NCBI GenBank assembly: GCA_034687125.1
Contig: JAQGBZ010000382.1
Location: 1 to 57,190 of the forward strand
Reading direction: 5' to 3'
Source: Neelides folsomi
Taxonomy: Eukaryota; Arthropoda; Collembola; Neelipleona; Neelidae
DNA length: 57,190 nucleotides
In this document: positions 12,390 to 23,966 of the stretch, piece by piece
How positions within the stretch are numbered: position 1 is the stretch's first letter
How the letters are laid out: each line of letters begins with the position of its first letter
Notes under the pieces: model-generated
Seen by the model: the letters and a program-made list of their open reading frames with translations, nothing else
Database searches by the model: none
What the model was told of the DNA's origin: nothing
Program-made: the position numbers and the translations under genes

Positions 12390-13998
12390 CTTCTCAAGCA
12401 GTGTTTTACGTCCCTTGAAGCTTGCATCCCCACGTCGAATACGGTTAAGTTTGAAACTTCTGACTTTTTTATTTTGAATTTTAAAAGATTTTGTTGAAGT
12501 TGAAACATTACTTTCATTTATCGATGTACAATTGACTTCTTTTTTGATTGAACTAGCATCTGATAATTTATTTTCAACAATTGATTCTTTGCCATCTTCA
12601 AGTTCTCCTTCTATAATTAAAAAAACTCATTGTAATTTAATTCTCCATCAAATTATCAAAAGCTTAAAATAACTCAAAAACTGTAAATTAATTAATGGTC
12701 TATGGTGTATTTTAATAATATGTAATACCTTCTAGTTCTGAATCACAAGATCCATAACCCAATAAGGACCCCAAGGCATTTGTCCCAACAACTTGTTTCT
12801 TTCCTTCATCTTCAGATTCTTTAATTTTTGAAGGACCCATAATTTCATCATCGTCTTCATCGTCAGTAATGGAAAAGTTTTGTGTAAATGCAGATCCCTC
12901 TTTTTCGATTTCTCCTTCAAATACTTTCCCATCATCAGCATCACCAATTTCCAACTTCCCTTTCCATATAGTTTTCTTGAGTCCAATAAGTTTTCCCCTT
13001 TCTTCAGAAAATTTGACTAATGAATAGAAAGACTCCAACAAAACAATTTCTGACTTATTACGTGGAAAGGCAGTTCTCTTATATAGGTTTGGTTGCTCAT
13101 TTCTATGTTGGTTTATATTACTATCAGCATTTCGATTTCGGGATTGATTGTCATTACATGGTGTATCGTTAGCTTTATATAAGTTGTTTTTAATTTCGAC
13201 AGGTGCGTCTTCCTCTTCACCTTCTTCAATTTCAATTTGAGGAATAATTGACGATAAGGCTGAACGAGAAATCCTCTCTGCAATTTCCATTTTCTTAATT
13301 CTATTTGATTCAGCTCTAACGTTTCTTTCATCCTGATGTTGAAGCCACACTTGGTGTCTCTGAGCCTTAGCATTATCATTTAATTGACTTTTTTCTAATG
13401 TAGGAAATTTCTGTCTTCTCTCTGCTTTCCACTTTTCAATTTCTTCCGGAGTTTCATAACCTTTAATTCTCGAATAAAGGTTTGTGGCATGTTGAATCTC
13501 AATATGCTTCAAGACAATGTTTGAATGTGCTGTAAATTTGCACCCATCAAGCCTTTTAAATAAATATAATAATTTTTAAATATTCGCATCTTTCATTATT
13601 TTACATTATAGAATTATAGGGTTTAATAGGGAGTATGAGTATAATATAAAATTAAAATCCTGACATCCTTACTTGCAAGTGATATGTTCTGTAAGATGTT
13701 CATCAAGCATGGACTTGGTACGAAAGAATCGATCACAAGGTTCGCAAGTAAAATTAAAATTAGTATAGGCTGAATGTTGAGGGGGACCCCCTTGACCACT
13801 TTGTCTCCCCTGTTCATTATTTTGATTATAATTGTGATTATAACCTTGATTCTGATTGTGAGCCGGAAAATTATTAGTAGAAGAAAAATTATCTTGATTC
13901 CGCTGATAACCTCGACCTCCTCGATGAGTTTGACGACCCCCACGACCACGACTCCCACCACGATAGGGAAATTTTTGTCTACCACGATTAAAATCCAT
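12390..13998 (-). CDS. NUFIP1: NUFIP1-like C2H2 zinc-finger protein (box C/D snoRNP assembly); last exon unresolved
   Basis: On the minus strand, exons 13998-13673, 13552-12729 and 12610-12390 join in phase to 457 codons. The N-terminus is RG-rich (GGSRGRGG) then Asn/Gln-rich. A C2H2 finger (FTCEPCDRFFRTKSMLDEH, residues about 85-107) runs into a second Cys/His unit and KHIEIQHATNLYSRI. Next is the hallmark NUFIP block GYETPEEIEKWKAERRQKFP. The known role is a nuclear adaptor (Rsa1 in yeast) that helps R2TP/HSP90 load proteins onto box C/D snoRNAs, and it was first found as an FMR1 partner. The third exon ends ...GRKTLLEK at a GT donor, which matches the start of the family's C-terminal box, but I cannot find a following exon that clearly encodes that box. 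A candidate at 12250-12188 gives only 20 residues. Confidence 0.85.
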
Positions 13999-14429
13999 TT
14001 TGTAATATTGTAATTTGGTAGATTACATATTTAAAAGAATAATAAAGATTAAATCTCAACTAAATTCTCAAATTTAATCAACTCTTACACAAAAAACTCG
14101 TAATTTCACAACATTATAATCACAATACCACAAATAAATATTTCTGTATGCCTTGCTTTTTGCCATGTGCTCTTTTGTTTGCACCTTTTTTACAAAGAAA
14201 GAAAGAAGATGTATATTTTTGAATCAAGCGGCATATGGACAGAAAACAGTATGTAGTAAGAGCATTCTCTCATTTATGATGGTCTTTCTTGTTCATTTTA
14301 TTGTTTCAGACGCATTTTGTTAAAATTTAAATGGACCAAATTAGGAAATTCTCATCGAATAAATAATTGACATGGTGTAAAATTAAAAGTTTAGGGCTAA
14401 TAGTTTATAAACTCAATTGAATAAAAGGA
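13999..14429. other. Intergenic spacer, shared upstream region of NUFIP1 and 3' flank of 5S
   Basis: AT-rich spacer holding the NUFIP1 promoter on the minus strand. No other gene seen. Confidence 0.5.
14423..14426 (-). terminator. RNA polymerase III oligo(T) stop after 5S rRNA
   Basis: On the minus strand the 5S sequence is followed within a few bases by TTTT (plus-strand AAAA), the usual Pol III termination signal. Confidence 0.6.
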
Positions 14430-14547
14430 GCCAACGGCACCCGGGGTTCCCAGGCGGTCACCCATCCAAGTACTAACCGGGCCCAACGTTGCTTAACTTC
14501 AGTGATCGGACGAGAACTGGTGCTTTCAACGTGGTATGGCCGTTGGC
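14430..14547 (-). rRNA. 5S ribosomal RNA
   Basis: The minus strand reads the canonical animal 5S sequence from GCCAACGGCCATACCACG to CGGGTGCCGTTGGC, about 118 nt, with complementary ends forming helix I. The internal control region is intact (GTTAAGCAACGTTGGGCCCG, GTTAGTACTTGGATGGG). It directs Pol III transcription and supplies the 5S RNA of the large ribosomal subunit. Only one copy is present, in the spacer between two protein genes, so it is either an isolated dispersed copy or an edge of dispersed 5S loci. It looks functional. Confidence 0.97.
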
Positions 14548-14891
14548 TCTGGACTATCACACGTTTTTAGATCTCGTACTGATTTATTTCTCGTAGCTAT
14601 AATACACAGGTATGCGTTTAATAATCTTAATTTAATTTTTATGAGTACTTTGTTTTATGAGATACAGTTATACAGTTATACCTGTATCAATTCTTGTATG
14701 TATTAGGATGTAATATGATATTTACAATAAAGTGACTATATGAGATATATCTGTTCATAGGTAGCTTGTAGTAACTAGACGTTGGTTTATGATATTTTGA
14801 AAAGGTTTTGAAAAGATTCGATAAATAAATTCACCATTAGGAGGGATCTAAACTCTAATTGATCCAATAAAGATTTAAAAATTGTTTAAAA
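14548..14891. other. Intergenic spacer upstream of the SIAH-like gene
   Basis: AT-rich, no gene seen. It holds the 5' flank of 5S rRNA (minus) and of the SIAH-like gene (plus). Confidence 0.5.
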
Positions 14892-16275
14892 ATGGCCAGT
14901 GGTTACAAATTCGTAAAGGTCCAAAATAAGGTTGAGTATGAAGAAGAGTCTGATGATTCGATTGAATCCAAGTCGTCAGTCAAAGATCTCAATTGGTTTA
15001 AAAAGCACACACAAGCCCATCCAAATGCCATTCAAAAAGCAAAAGCAAAGTTGGCAGAAATGGAGTCATCTCCCAATGAACCTCCCGTCGAAGCGTAAAA
15101 TAACCAAATATGATTTCGCGTACATTTTAATATGAATATATATTTAAAATTGTAATAATAATACATACAGTGCAACAATTATTACAGTCTTGTTTCAATA
15201 ACCGACGATCGGGGTCTTCAAGAAGATTTCAAAAAGCTGCTCATTTGTCCAGCATGTACCAATTTGGCTGTTCCTCCTATCTTTCTCTGTGCACGCGGTC
15301 ACATCATTTGCACTTTGTGCAAAGAGAAATTGGAACTTTGTCCAAGCTGCCATTCTAGCTTCAGCACAATTAGAAGTGAACTTGCTGAATCAATGCTAGC
15401 AAAATTCTCATTTCAATGTATTTACAGAGAAGATGGATATAAAGAGATTTTCATGGGAGCTGATTTAAAGGATCACTTAAATCAATGCCCTTATAGGTTA
15501 TTCCTTCAGTTTAAGTTCGAGAATAGATGTACAAATATGTAAATAGTTTAAGTTCGAGATATGTAGTTTAAATTTAATAGGAATGGGTTTAATTACATGA
15601 TTGTGAATGTATGAAAACAGAGACGTTCCTTGTCCATATGTCGAATATGATAAATCACAAGCGTGTGAAGCACCAATTAACTATCAACGATTTTTGAATC
15701 ATTTGAAGAAGGAGCACAAAGTGGAAACGTACACTGGAGAATCCGGATGTTATTCAATGAGTACATCTAAACCGCTTGGACAAAGTATTTAACCCAATAA
15801 ATCTTTAAAACATAACATAAACTAAAACTTATGTATTTAATAATTCAAATAATCTATGCATTTCATTGATTTTAGAAAACTTTGCATTTCCTCCAATTGC
15901 AATTGAAGCATTTGGTGAAATCTTTTTCTGTCACTTTCATGCAGCTTACAATTTAATCATTGCTTGGGTTTCTGTATTTGGAGCAAAAGCGAAGCAAGGG
16001 AAATATTACGCATCAATTACAATGATTCATCCAGATAAAACTGTGAGTAAATACGAATTATAAGTATTTCATATTACAAATTTCACGTCGAATAATAATA
16101 TCAAAGCTTACAAATTACAATAATACAATTTTAAATAAAGTCTGTGAAAACAACTTGGATGTGCAAAGTTCACTCATTCCGACAAAATGCAAAAGATATC
16201 TTTGACTCTGGGAAATGTCTCATTCTTTTCCCAGAAACTTTTTTGCAATTTGCTTCTTCAATTCCTTCACATTGA
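14892..16275 (+). CDS. SIAH/sina-type RING E3 ubiquitin ligase, 3' end disturbed
   Basis: Exons 14892-15094, 15188-15496, 15621-15784, 15876-16042 and 16141-16275 join in phase to about 325 residues. Exon 1 codes a charged N-terminus of 67 residues not seen in SIAH proteins. Exon 2 holds a RING with exact SIAH spacing: C88-x2-C91-x10-C102-x3-H106-x2-C109-x2-C112-x6-C119-x2-C122. Exons 2-3 give the SIAH zinc finger (CPYR...CPYVEY...C...FLNHLKKEH). Exons 4-5 give the start of the TRAF-like substrate-binding domain. The family attaches ubiquitin to targets for degradation. The frame stops at 16273-16275, inside what should be the C-terminal domain, while coding-like sequence continues in other frames to 16469. 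It could be a truncated gene, a young pseudogene or an assembly indel. Confidence 0.75.
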
Positions 16276-16469
16276 AAATCCACGAGTCTAGTCGAGTTAC
16301 TAGTTGGTCGTTTAAATGCAAAATATTTGCTTTAGAAGACCATGAAATTGAAGACGAAGTTGAAGAAAGCCACCATAAAATCGAAAGGAATCCTCATGAA
16401 GAAAATTTACCAAGTACGAGTTATACTGCAAAGTCAATTGAGAGCCATGAAGAATCAGAACTGTTCTAA
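16276..16469 (+). pseudogene. Out-of-frame remainder of the SIAH-like C-terminus
   Basis: Downstream of the stop, three frames each carry a piece of what looks like one ancestral segment: HIENPRV near 16268-16290, then GRLNAK near 16317, then KIFALEDHEIEDE and an acidic tail open to a TAA at 16467-16469. This patchwork needs at least three frame changes within about 60 nt. No GT-AG intron of reasonable size repairs it. Confidence 0.5.
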
Positions 16470-16849
16470 TAAAATAATCTTATAAATTAATGAAATATCT
16501 ATAGATAGATCATTAACAAATAATGGATTAAAATTGTGTTATTGATACAATAATATAGAATCTCGATAAAAACTGAATTATTGTTTTAAAACAAATTTTA
16601 ATAATAAATAATCGATATAATTAAATATTAAAAAATCTAGTAAGAAAAGAACGACTAATTAATAACATAAAAGAACTTTATTGAATAACATTTGATAAAT
16701 GACAATAAAATTCTTAAAAGGCTGTGTTTAATTGATTTTATCATTCATTTTTTTAATAAAAAGTTTAATCATACTATAGCAAGAATCCACAATTTCTTTC
16801 ATTCACTTGACTAAAATAGTATGTACTTATATCGTATTATTTCGAATTA
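16470..16849. other. Short spacer between convergent genes
   Basis: AT-rich stretch between the SIAH-like gene (plus) and SLC25A19 (minus), holding both 3' ends. Nothing else seen. Confidence 0.5.
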
Positions 16850-18437
16850 TCATAAATTAGAAAATAAGTAGGATATTTCTTCATATAAAGTGAAGGAGAG
16901 AGAACTGACGACCATGGCTTTGATAAGACTCGGTGTTAACCCTTTGTAAAGGCCAAAAAATCCTTCTTCAATAACAATCTTCTTTATGCAGTCTACACCT
17001 CCGCTGTACTTCCTAGTCTATAAAAAATAATATTTTTCAAGTGTATTGAATTTTAAAAACTCTTAAAATCTTGCCAGATTTGGATAATCAAAATTCGAAT
17101 ATTGATCTCATAAATAATTATCTTACTTGTCCAAATCGAATTCTTGCAGATTCAAATCCTTGAACTTGAAGTCTCTTTTTTGTAAGGTCTAGAGGATAAA
17201 TGAACACTTTAGCAATGAGCCCCGAAAGTGATCCACATATCAAATTCCCCGATATTGGCAATTTATCCATTTTTTCTAGTTGACAAATAAAATGTAGGTA
17301 ATTAACAAATCAAATATTATAATATATTTAAGAATGTAAATGCCACTAATATTACTTTAATTACTTATTATAAATTTCAAATGTGTGTCTACCTATTTGA
17401 GTTAACCTGTAATAAGCTTGAGTCAATAAATTAAAACTGGAAAATTGAATTCCAGCATAAGGTACAATTTGGACTAGAGTTGGGCCGAGGCCTTTGAACA
17501 ACGATAAAACTCCTTCATTTCGGACCATTGAAGAGATAGCTGAGACTAGACCATTGTAAAGCTGTTCAAAACACAACATCGTTAGTTTTACATAATTACA
17601 TCGATATAATAACTACATACATTCATATACATAAAGGTACGTGTATGTAAGTATACCTATCAGTATATAAGGACAAAAAATTGACCATCATCTTGTAGAA
17701 AAGTTCATTTAAATATTTATTACAATAATTACTCTTTATTATAATTAATATACTGGAATATGTAATAGGATAATTGCACCTTTGGTTCTCCCTGACCAAC
17801 AAGTCTTGTTCTGAGGGTGTCAAAGGGCATGGAAACGACGGTCGCAATGGCCCCAGCACAGGATCCAGCAACGAAGTGCACAGCCACAGTGATTCCTCCG
17901 CTTTCGGCAAAGTTCCATTTAGAGGAATGAGCCGCCTTCGTGAGAAACTCGAAAGACCCGAACTACCAAAATGGGAAAGCATGAGTGGGCTGCGTGTTTT
18001 TTCCTCTCATTAAAAAAATGAGAAATGATGATGAGATCTAATTAGTAAGCTAATTCTTTGTCCGTGCACACGGAGAGACCAGACTTACTTGAGCTAGTCC
18101 ATAGACCCCGGAGAGGATCTGAGCTGGGACATGACCTTTCCATAATCCTTGCAACGACTCCTCTTGTACGATACGACGGACGGCGTGGAAAATGTTCACG
18201 TAATAACCCTTTCCCACCTTAGACACTGGTTCGTGTTGAAGCTGTCAAATTAATAAACTTTGTGCGGTTTCATTAAAAACCTTAAATTATCTTATTATTT
18301 TAATTTACCTGAAATCTTATTTTAATGACGTCAAGAGGTTGTGCAATGAATCGAGTCATCATCCCACTCAATGATCCAGCTACTCCTTGCCAAAATTCGG
18401 ATAATTGAACCCTCTTTGATCCGTCATAGCCGACCAT
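16850..18437 (-). CDS. SLC25A19: Mitochondrial thiamine pyrophosphate carrier
   Basis: Six minus-strand exons (18437-18309, 18241-18089, 17962-17780, 17561-17393, 17275-17127, 17017-16850) join in phase to 316 residues, the usual carrier length. All three Px[DE]xx[KR] carrier signatures are present: [18 protein letters not shown] and YPLDLTKKR. Subfamily features match SLC25A19/Tpc1: RLVGQGEPK before the third helix, the [13 protein letters not shown] segment, [18 protein letters not shown], and [16 protein letters not shown]. The protein imports thiamine pyrophosphate across the inner mitochondrial membrane for pyruvate and 2-oxoglutarate dehydrogenases. The start is the only ATG before a carrier-like frame ([10 protein letters not shown]). 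Confidence 0.95.
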
Positions 18438-20302
18438 CTCAGGCTCAACGTGACTCAATGATTAGAAGCGCCAACTACAGAAAAAAGTCTTGTCTTTAGA
18501 GAATTTAGATTATTAATGAGATGGGCGTAGAAATGTCATTGAATATAATACAAATGAGTGAAATATGATTTTCACAATCTGATCGATTAATCATAGTCGT
18601 CTCCTTAAGGAGAAGTTTAAAAGCATTGAAATTTAAAGACAACTCTATTCAGAATTATACTATTCACTCATTGTCAGTTTAACTTCATCTTTTTATAACC
18701 TTCCATTTTACTTTTTTTCAAATACGTTTAACGATAAGTGCGTATTATCAAACTAAAAGGTCTTATTCTTAGTCCATGTATAAAAAATTAATATTCTCTA
18801 ATGAAATTTTTAATTTTAATTGTAAAATGGAAATATTAAAAGTATTACAATGAACTTAATTAGCTACATTATTTTATAACTGCATATTATATAATATTGT
18901 TAGTAAATATAGCCAACTATATTTTTAATATACCTTTATACATATATGCATACATGTAATGTATTATAGGGGCTGCAATGAAAAGTCCAATTAAAAATGC
19001 AAATGAATAGTTCCTTATATAATAAATGATGCTCTTGGGATGCAATAAAGAGAGGTCATTTTTGTTCATTTGATACCTGAAGCAGGTAGGATCTAATGAC
19101 CCATCCTCCAGAGACTGCAGATCCAACGAACTTGTATTTCTACTTTATTCCCACACCTAATGAACCAAAAGCGACCACTTTCCCTCTTTGTTTAGTGAAG
19201 GTGGAGTGGTCAGCCCACCACTCGACCCCGACTCAACTCTTTGTCCAACCCTTTTCTTTCCTCAAAAGACTACACTCCTCATCAGTATTAATCCAAGGCT
19301 TCAATCAACCTCCTTCATTCAACTCCAATCCGCAATTTTGTTACGGTCAGATTCTATTCACATTCTTCAATCATGCATTATATAAGTCTAATTTAGAATT
19401 TATAAAAATTATTAAGACTTGTGTCTCACTTTATTATATGCGCTGATCAGTATGTAATGTTCAACAGTCGATAGTAGGTATTATTGGTCTTTTAGGCCGT
19501 TTAACTCGTCTATTACATACTTGGAGAATCTCCATTATCCATTCCAGTTTCTCTTTTTTGCCTTATTGTCTTCCGTCTTCCAGTCAATTTCACTGTCTTC
19601 CAATTTCCGTTTCCAGTCAATTCCACTGTCTTCCAGTCTTTCGGTCTTCCGACTGTCTTCGTCTTCCACTGGAACTGGAACTGGAAGAGTTCAGTTAACT
19701 CTTTAATTAAGTAGTTCGGGAATAAAATAAATAATGTCACCAATTGGTTTAAAAATTGTAGCAGGGTTTTGCAAGTTAACAGCATTGAATATCTCGAAAA
19801 GTATTGCCAAACCTAAAGGAGTCTTTCTCTTTACTTCACATTCACACGTTCTGAATTCATAAATTGAAAATAATCCTTCTCTTGTTTCTTCCCTTTTGAA
19901 TAGAGATAGAATGTCTTTCATATACCATGTACCATGGTATGTAGATCTACTATGTATTTGACTAATCATCATAAATTCATAAATATTGTTCTTGATATTA
20001 TTCATTGAATACACGATACTTATTTTGAGAGGAATGAGGTGATTATAAGATTATATACATAATTTCATCATTGCATTAGATAATAATTCATTAAAGTTAA
20101 TAAAGCATTAATTACCTATTTTTTATAATCGAATTGAAATTCGCTTTTGTAATATATTAAAACTAGACATGTAATCTAAGAATAGAACCATACTATAAAT
20201 GAGGAAAAATAATTAATAAATAGGTTTGACAAAGAGAAATGTTTTAGGGAGCCAGTGGCCTCGTGAGCTTACTCGGTGGCTGCTTTTTCATACTAATTGG
20301 GA
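18438..20302. other. Intergenic region with a degenerate repeat; no gene accepted
   Basis: About 1.9 kb between two divergent genes. Besides the repeat at 19540-19690 there is a 103-codon minus frame (20014-19703) without recognised domain or splice sites, and overlapping plus frames at 19096-19446 that look like chance. Confidence 0.5.
19540..19690. repeat. Degenerate tandem repeat of a CTTCCAGTC / CCACTGTCTTCC unit
   Basis: The stretch repeats short units such as GTCTTCCAGTCAATT and CCACTGTCTTCC with variable spacing. It ends in CTTCCACTGGAACTGGAAC, which is partly the complement of the earlier units. It looks like a decayed minisatellite. Confidence 0.6.
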
Positions 20303-22529
20303 ATGAAGGGGTTGAAGAAATGCGGAGGTCAACTTGTCATCGTTTCTCTCTTCATTCTTTCATCCATCCCTTCGTCTTCCACCCGCATTCATATCCCAAA
20401 GCAAACAATTCAAGAACTGATAAATAAAGCTCGTGAGTTTCAATATTTATCTAATATGAATAAATAAATAAATGCTACTTATAATTCTAATATATTTTAC
20501 CCTTTTCCTTAATTTCATATTAAACGACAAAAACATGAGAATAAATTAAGAATTTAATCCAATGATAGTTTGTATTGAAATGCGTGATAAATATATTTTC
20601 CCATTATTATTGACAGTTGTGGAGTCTATAGCTCACCGCCAAAGGGATTTATTAGAAGAGGAACTGACGGGGCAAGACCCCGAAGTTTTGCCCGGATTCT
20701 ATGAAGGCGACATGGCCGGCGTCAACTACGATGAAGTCTCGCTAATTTTAACCATTCATAAATAACACACTCGTAATCTAAATGTGACCATCAATCTCTC
20801 AATTTGTCTCTTTGTTTTGAAATTCGCTAATTTCTTTATTATTTGGACGGAGTTGTGATTTTTTTCTCAAATTCCAGCTTTCGAGGGTCGGAATCAACTT
20901 TGAGACTTTCCCAGGAAGAAAATGGAAAGATGGAATCGTTCATTACATGATAAGCCCTCTTTATTGTAAGTACTACTCGTACTTACCAAATCCACTTTAA
21001 AAAATATTTTTGGATAAAAACAAACAACTGCGCTTAAACTTTAACAGCAATTTATGTATTATTGCTTTCCACACTCGTAGTAAACCACTATATATTTGTG
21101 TATTTAAACAAAGTCATTTTTAACTTCAGCGAAGTGTAGTAAACTAAAAGAGTAGATGAAAAATATTTTGGATTTTATTAAGGGTATTGAACTGTATTAA
21201 CATTATTTATATTTTAAAAAAAATTAACAAATTAATTACAATTAAAGTTTGAGGACAGAGGACAGAGATTCTAAATAGGACGGTGGTGTATCGCTATAAT
21301 CCTATGCTAATAATTAACAGGAATTGTAGCGGTTTAAAAGAGCAGAAAAGAAGCTATTAATTGAGGGAATATTTATATGCGCATTGTAGAAGTTATCGAA
21401 GCCCGGATGATTTAGCAAAGAAATAGATGTGTGAAATGATTGTAGTGCCGGAGGAGTACATGATCCTGAAGACGGCAATTCGGATCCTCGACTTCTTCAC
21501 GTGCTTGGAATTCCGGGAGTGGGACGGCGAAGCCGCAGACTACTTGATCATTTGGCCCGTGGAGAAGCCTGCCGGGTGAGGTGGAGTCAACCCAGGAATT
21601 TTCAGGAACAATTTGACAATGGGAATAGGTGTTGGTCGTATGTTGGGCGCCTCGGTGGGCCGCAGATCGTCTCACTCCAAGCTCCGGACTTGAATTCAGC
21701 TCAATGCTTCCAAGGAATTGGTCGGCCGCTCCATGAAATCATGCATGCTTTAGGAGTTTATCACGAACAGTCCCGCCCAGGTATATTTATTAATACTTTA
21801 ACTACTTAAAAGGACATTTGATCATTATTTGCATTATAAAGTTGGAGGCAATTTAGCTTTTATGACATATGGAGGTTTTTTATTTCTTTGATTATGGAAG
21901 CAACATTATTGAAAATGGCAATTTTTATTTGGACTAATTTAGTTAATTAAATATTCCGAGGTTCATTATTAATGTGGAACTTCACTTAATGTTTAATTAC
22001 AGATCGAGATGAGTTCATCACTGTCGTCAAAAAGAATGTTCTCAAAGGTCTCAAGTTAATAGATTCTTTTTATTCATTTACCACTAGTTGGCTTTTATTT
22101 GAATTCTTCATTTTTTTGGCCTCGTTCTTCCAGGATTCCTCAACAACTTTGACAAATTGCATGCAAGTAATGTAACGATGCCCTTCGAGTACGACTATAA
22201 CAGCATCATGCACTACGGAGAAAACTTTTTTAGGTGATTATTATAAATACGAGTAAAAATAAGTTTATTCAATCTGTTTTTACTCTAACCCAACTTTAAT
22301 GGACTATAAAAATAATTCAATTTATTTCGCTGTTTAAATTAAAAATAAAATATATGCATATTGTATAGGTAGTACATATCTGTACTTAGGTATAAATGTA
22401 TATTCAGAATAAGGGTAATAGTTTTAATTATATTATTCCTGACCATGATTGTGAGTGAGTATAAATTACAGAATCAGAATGCGCCCAAGTTCTGTCTCAA
22501 TAACCAGAAACCAATACGATTTTTCGTAG
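20303..22529 (+). CDS. Secreted astacin-family (M12A) zinc metalloprotease, short C-terminus
   Basis: Exons 20303-20432, 20617-20735, 20878-20965, 21446-21558, 21606-21780, 22003-22047, 22134-22233 and 22472-22529 give about 275 residues. It has a signal peptide (LVIVSLFILSSIPSSS), a propeptide, and the start of the mature domain (KWKDGIVHYMISPLY). The zinc site is HEIMHALGVYHEQSRPD and the Met-turn is SIMHYG. It would cleave peptide bonds outside the cell. After the Met-turn only about 22 residues remain before a stop. The last conserved Cys of the family is therefore missing and Cys in FTCLEF has no partner. I placed a 47-nt intron at 21559-21605 because it restores frame and family spacing. 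A stronger donor at 21576 would need a 20-nt intron. Either the gene is C-terminally truncated or a last exon was missed. Confidence 0.75.
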
Positions 22530-22624
22530 ATTTCCCAACTATGTAATTGTAATTGTATTTTCCAATTTAATGTTGGAAATGAAAAATTGTTGTTTGAAAA
22601 TGTTTTGATCTTTTATTTATTTAT

Positions 22625-23006
22625 TTAAAGCCTAGAATTAAAAATAAGAAATTGATCCAGGGATTTGTTTGTACTATTTGAGAAGTATTTGAGGAATGGG
22701 AGAATCATTGATTTTGATTGAATAGTAAGATCCGGCGGAATGCTACACTGCTGCCAAAAATGAAAACCAAAATTGGTCAAAGGATCAATCTTAGCCGACT
22801 CGACTGTCTGAAGCTGAATTACATCTACGGGTGTCTCGACGAGTCTCCATTCAGTAAAAGAAAGTACACGGCCATTTGTAATTTCCTCGGTCTCTGACAG
22901 ACACAATGAATAATTGAATGCAACATTAAAACATTCTTTTGAACGACTCACCTAATTTCTCACATGGCCGTTTTATTTGCAAGTAAAAATAACCCGCAAT
23001 ATGAGT
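22625..23006 (-). CDS. Unidentified small protein, 3' exons only
   Basis: A minus-strand frame of 88 codons (22893-22625) begins at a good acceptor (TGTCTGTCAG) and ends at TAA. It joins in phase to an upstream open segment, 22952 to about 23006, that ends in a strong donor (GTGAGTCG) and encodes KRPCEKL. The main exon has coding-like composition (GRVLSFTEWRLVETPVDV, FGFHFWQQCSIPPDL). No start codon in frame and no first exon could be found, and I do not recognise a family. It is convergent with the astacin gene, with about 95 nt between them. Confidence 0.4.
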
Positions 23007-23966
23007 TTAATGCACAAACACAAATAAATACATAAACACATAAATAAATCATCTTTAAAAAGAAATGCAATCATAAGACTTGATAGAATTTTTTTATTTC
23101 GCTAAAGTTTTAATAAAATTATTACGTAGTAGAAGTGATGCCAAATATCAATAAATAATGAAGGAATGGTCGATAGAGAAGACCAACTGGAAATGTTGAA
23201 AAAGAATGTAATAAGGAAATCTTTACAAGATCAACACAACCCTGAGAAGATAAATATAAAATGTGTGAGAATAAAATAATGGTAAGTACATGAATTAACA
23301 CAGAGAGGTTCTTTTTGGCAGTGAAATGATGGGACTAATTAACATTAATTATTCAGAAAACTGTTCTTGAATACCGGGTGCATATAAAGGAAGGTCTCTG
23401 TCGTTCGTAACTTGAGCAATTTAGCTCTGCCATCCCTCACATTCAGACCCGCAAAACCTCAGTCAGGAACCAACCGACTGTTCTCATTCCAAGACGAGGT
23501 GCAATTACATAATGGAAAAGATTGTTTTTCCTTTTCCATTAAACATCTCCTCAGACGTCAGCAAATTATAATGAGTGGTAAAAATTCTCACAAGATTAAC
23601 GCCCGTATAAATTAATTGACCGTCACCGGAACTTTTTTTAATCCTCAATACCTTGAGATGAGCCTACAATTAAACGTTTTTTATTTGGGATACAAAGAAT
23701 ACCGACGAGATGGAATGTCGCTTTTATATGCGTATAAGGCGCAGAAGTTGATTTATTTGCAATTACTGAACAATACATAGTTTTAAAGTTTTAATCCTAT
23801 ATTGAACGAAACTTAACAAAACGGTAAACTGGACTTATACTAACAATAAATAACGATTAAAGATAAACCAATTTATGTTTTATGAAATTAACAAATTGTA
23901 AAATACTAAAAATTAAAAATCATATCCAGATTTATTAAATATACTCACTCTAATATTAAATACGAC
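23007..23966. other. Intergenic, no gene seen
   Basis: AT-rich spacer. Small overlapping frames near 23412-23615 lack splice support or any recognisable product. Confidence 0.5.

Noticed and set aside
16288..16305. An 18-nt GT-AG segment in the SIAH-like last exon
   Set aside because: Removing it does not restore the reading frame. The region needs several frame changes, which points to decay or assembly error.
19703..20014. 103-codon minus-strand frame
   Set aside because: No recognisable motif, no splice partners and low-complexity AT-driven composition.
21576..21595. A 20-nt GT-AG segment in the astacin gene that would be an ultra-short intron
   Set aside because: A 47-nt intron (21559-21605) with a better acceptor also restores the frame and gives better family spacing.
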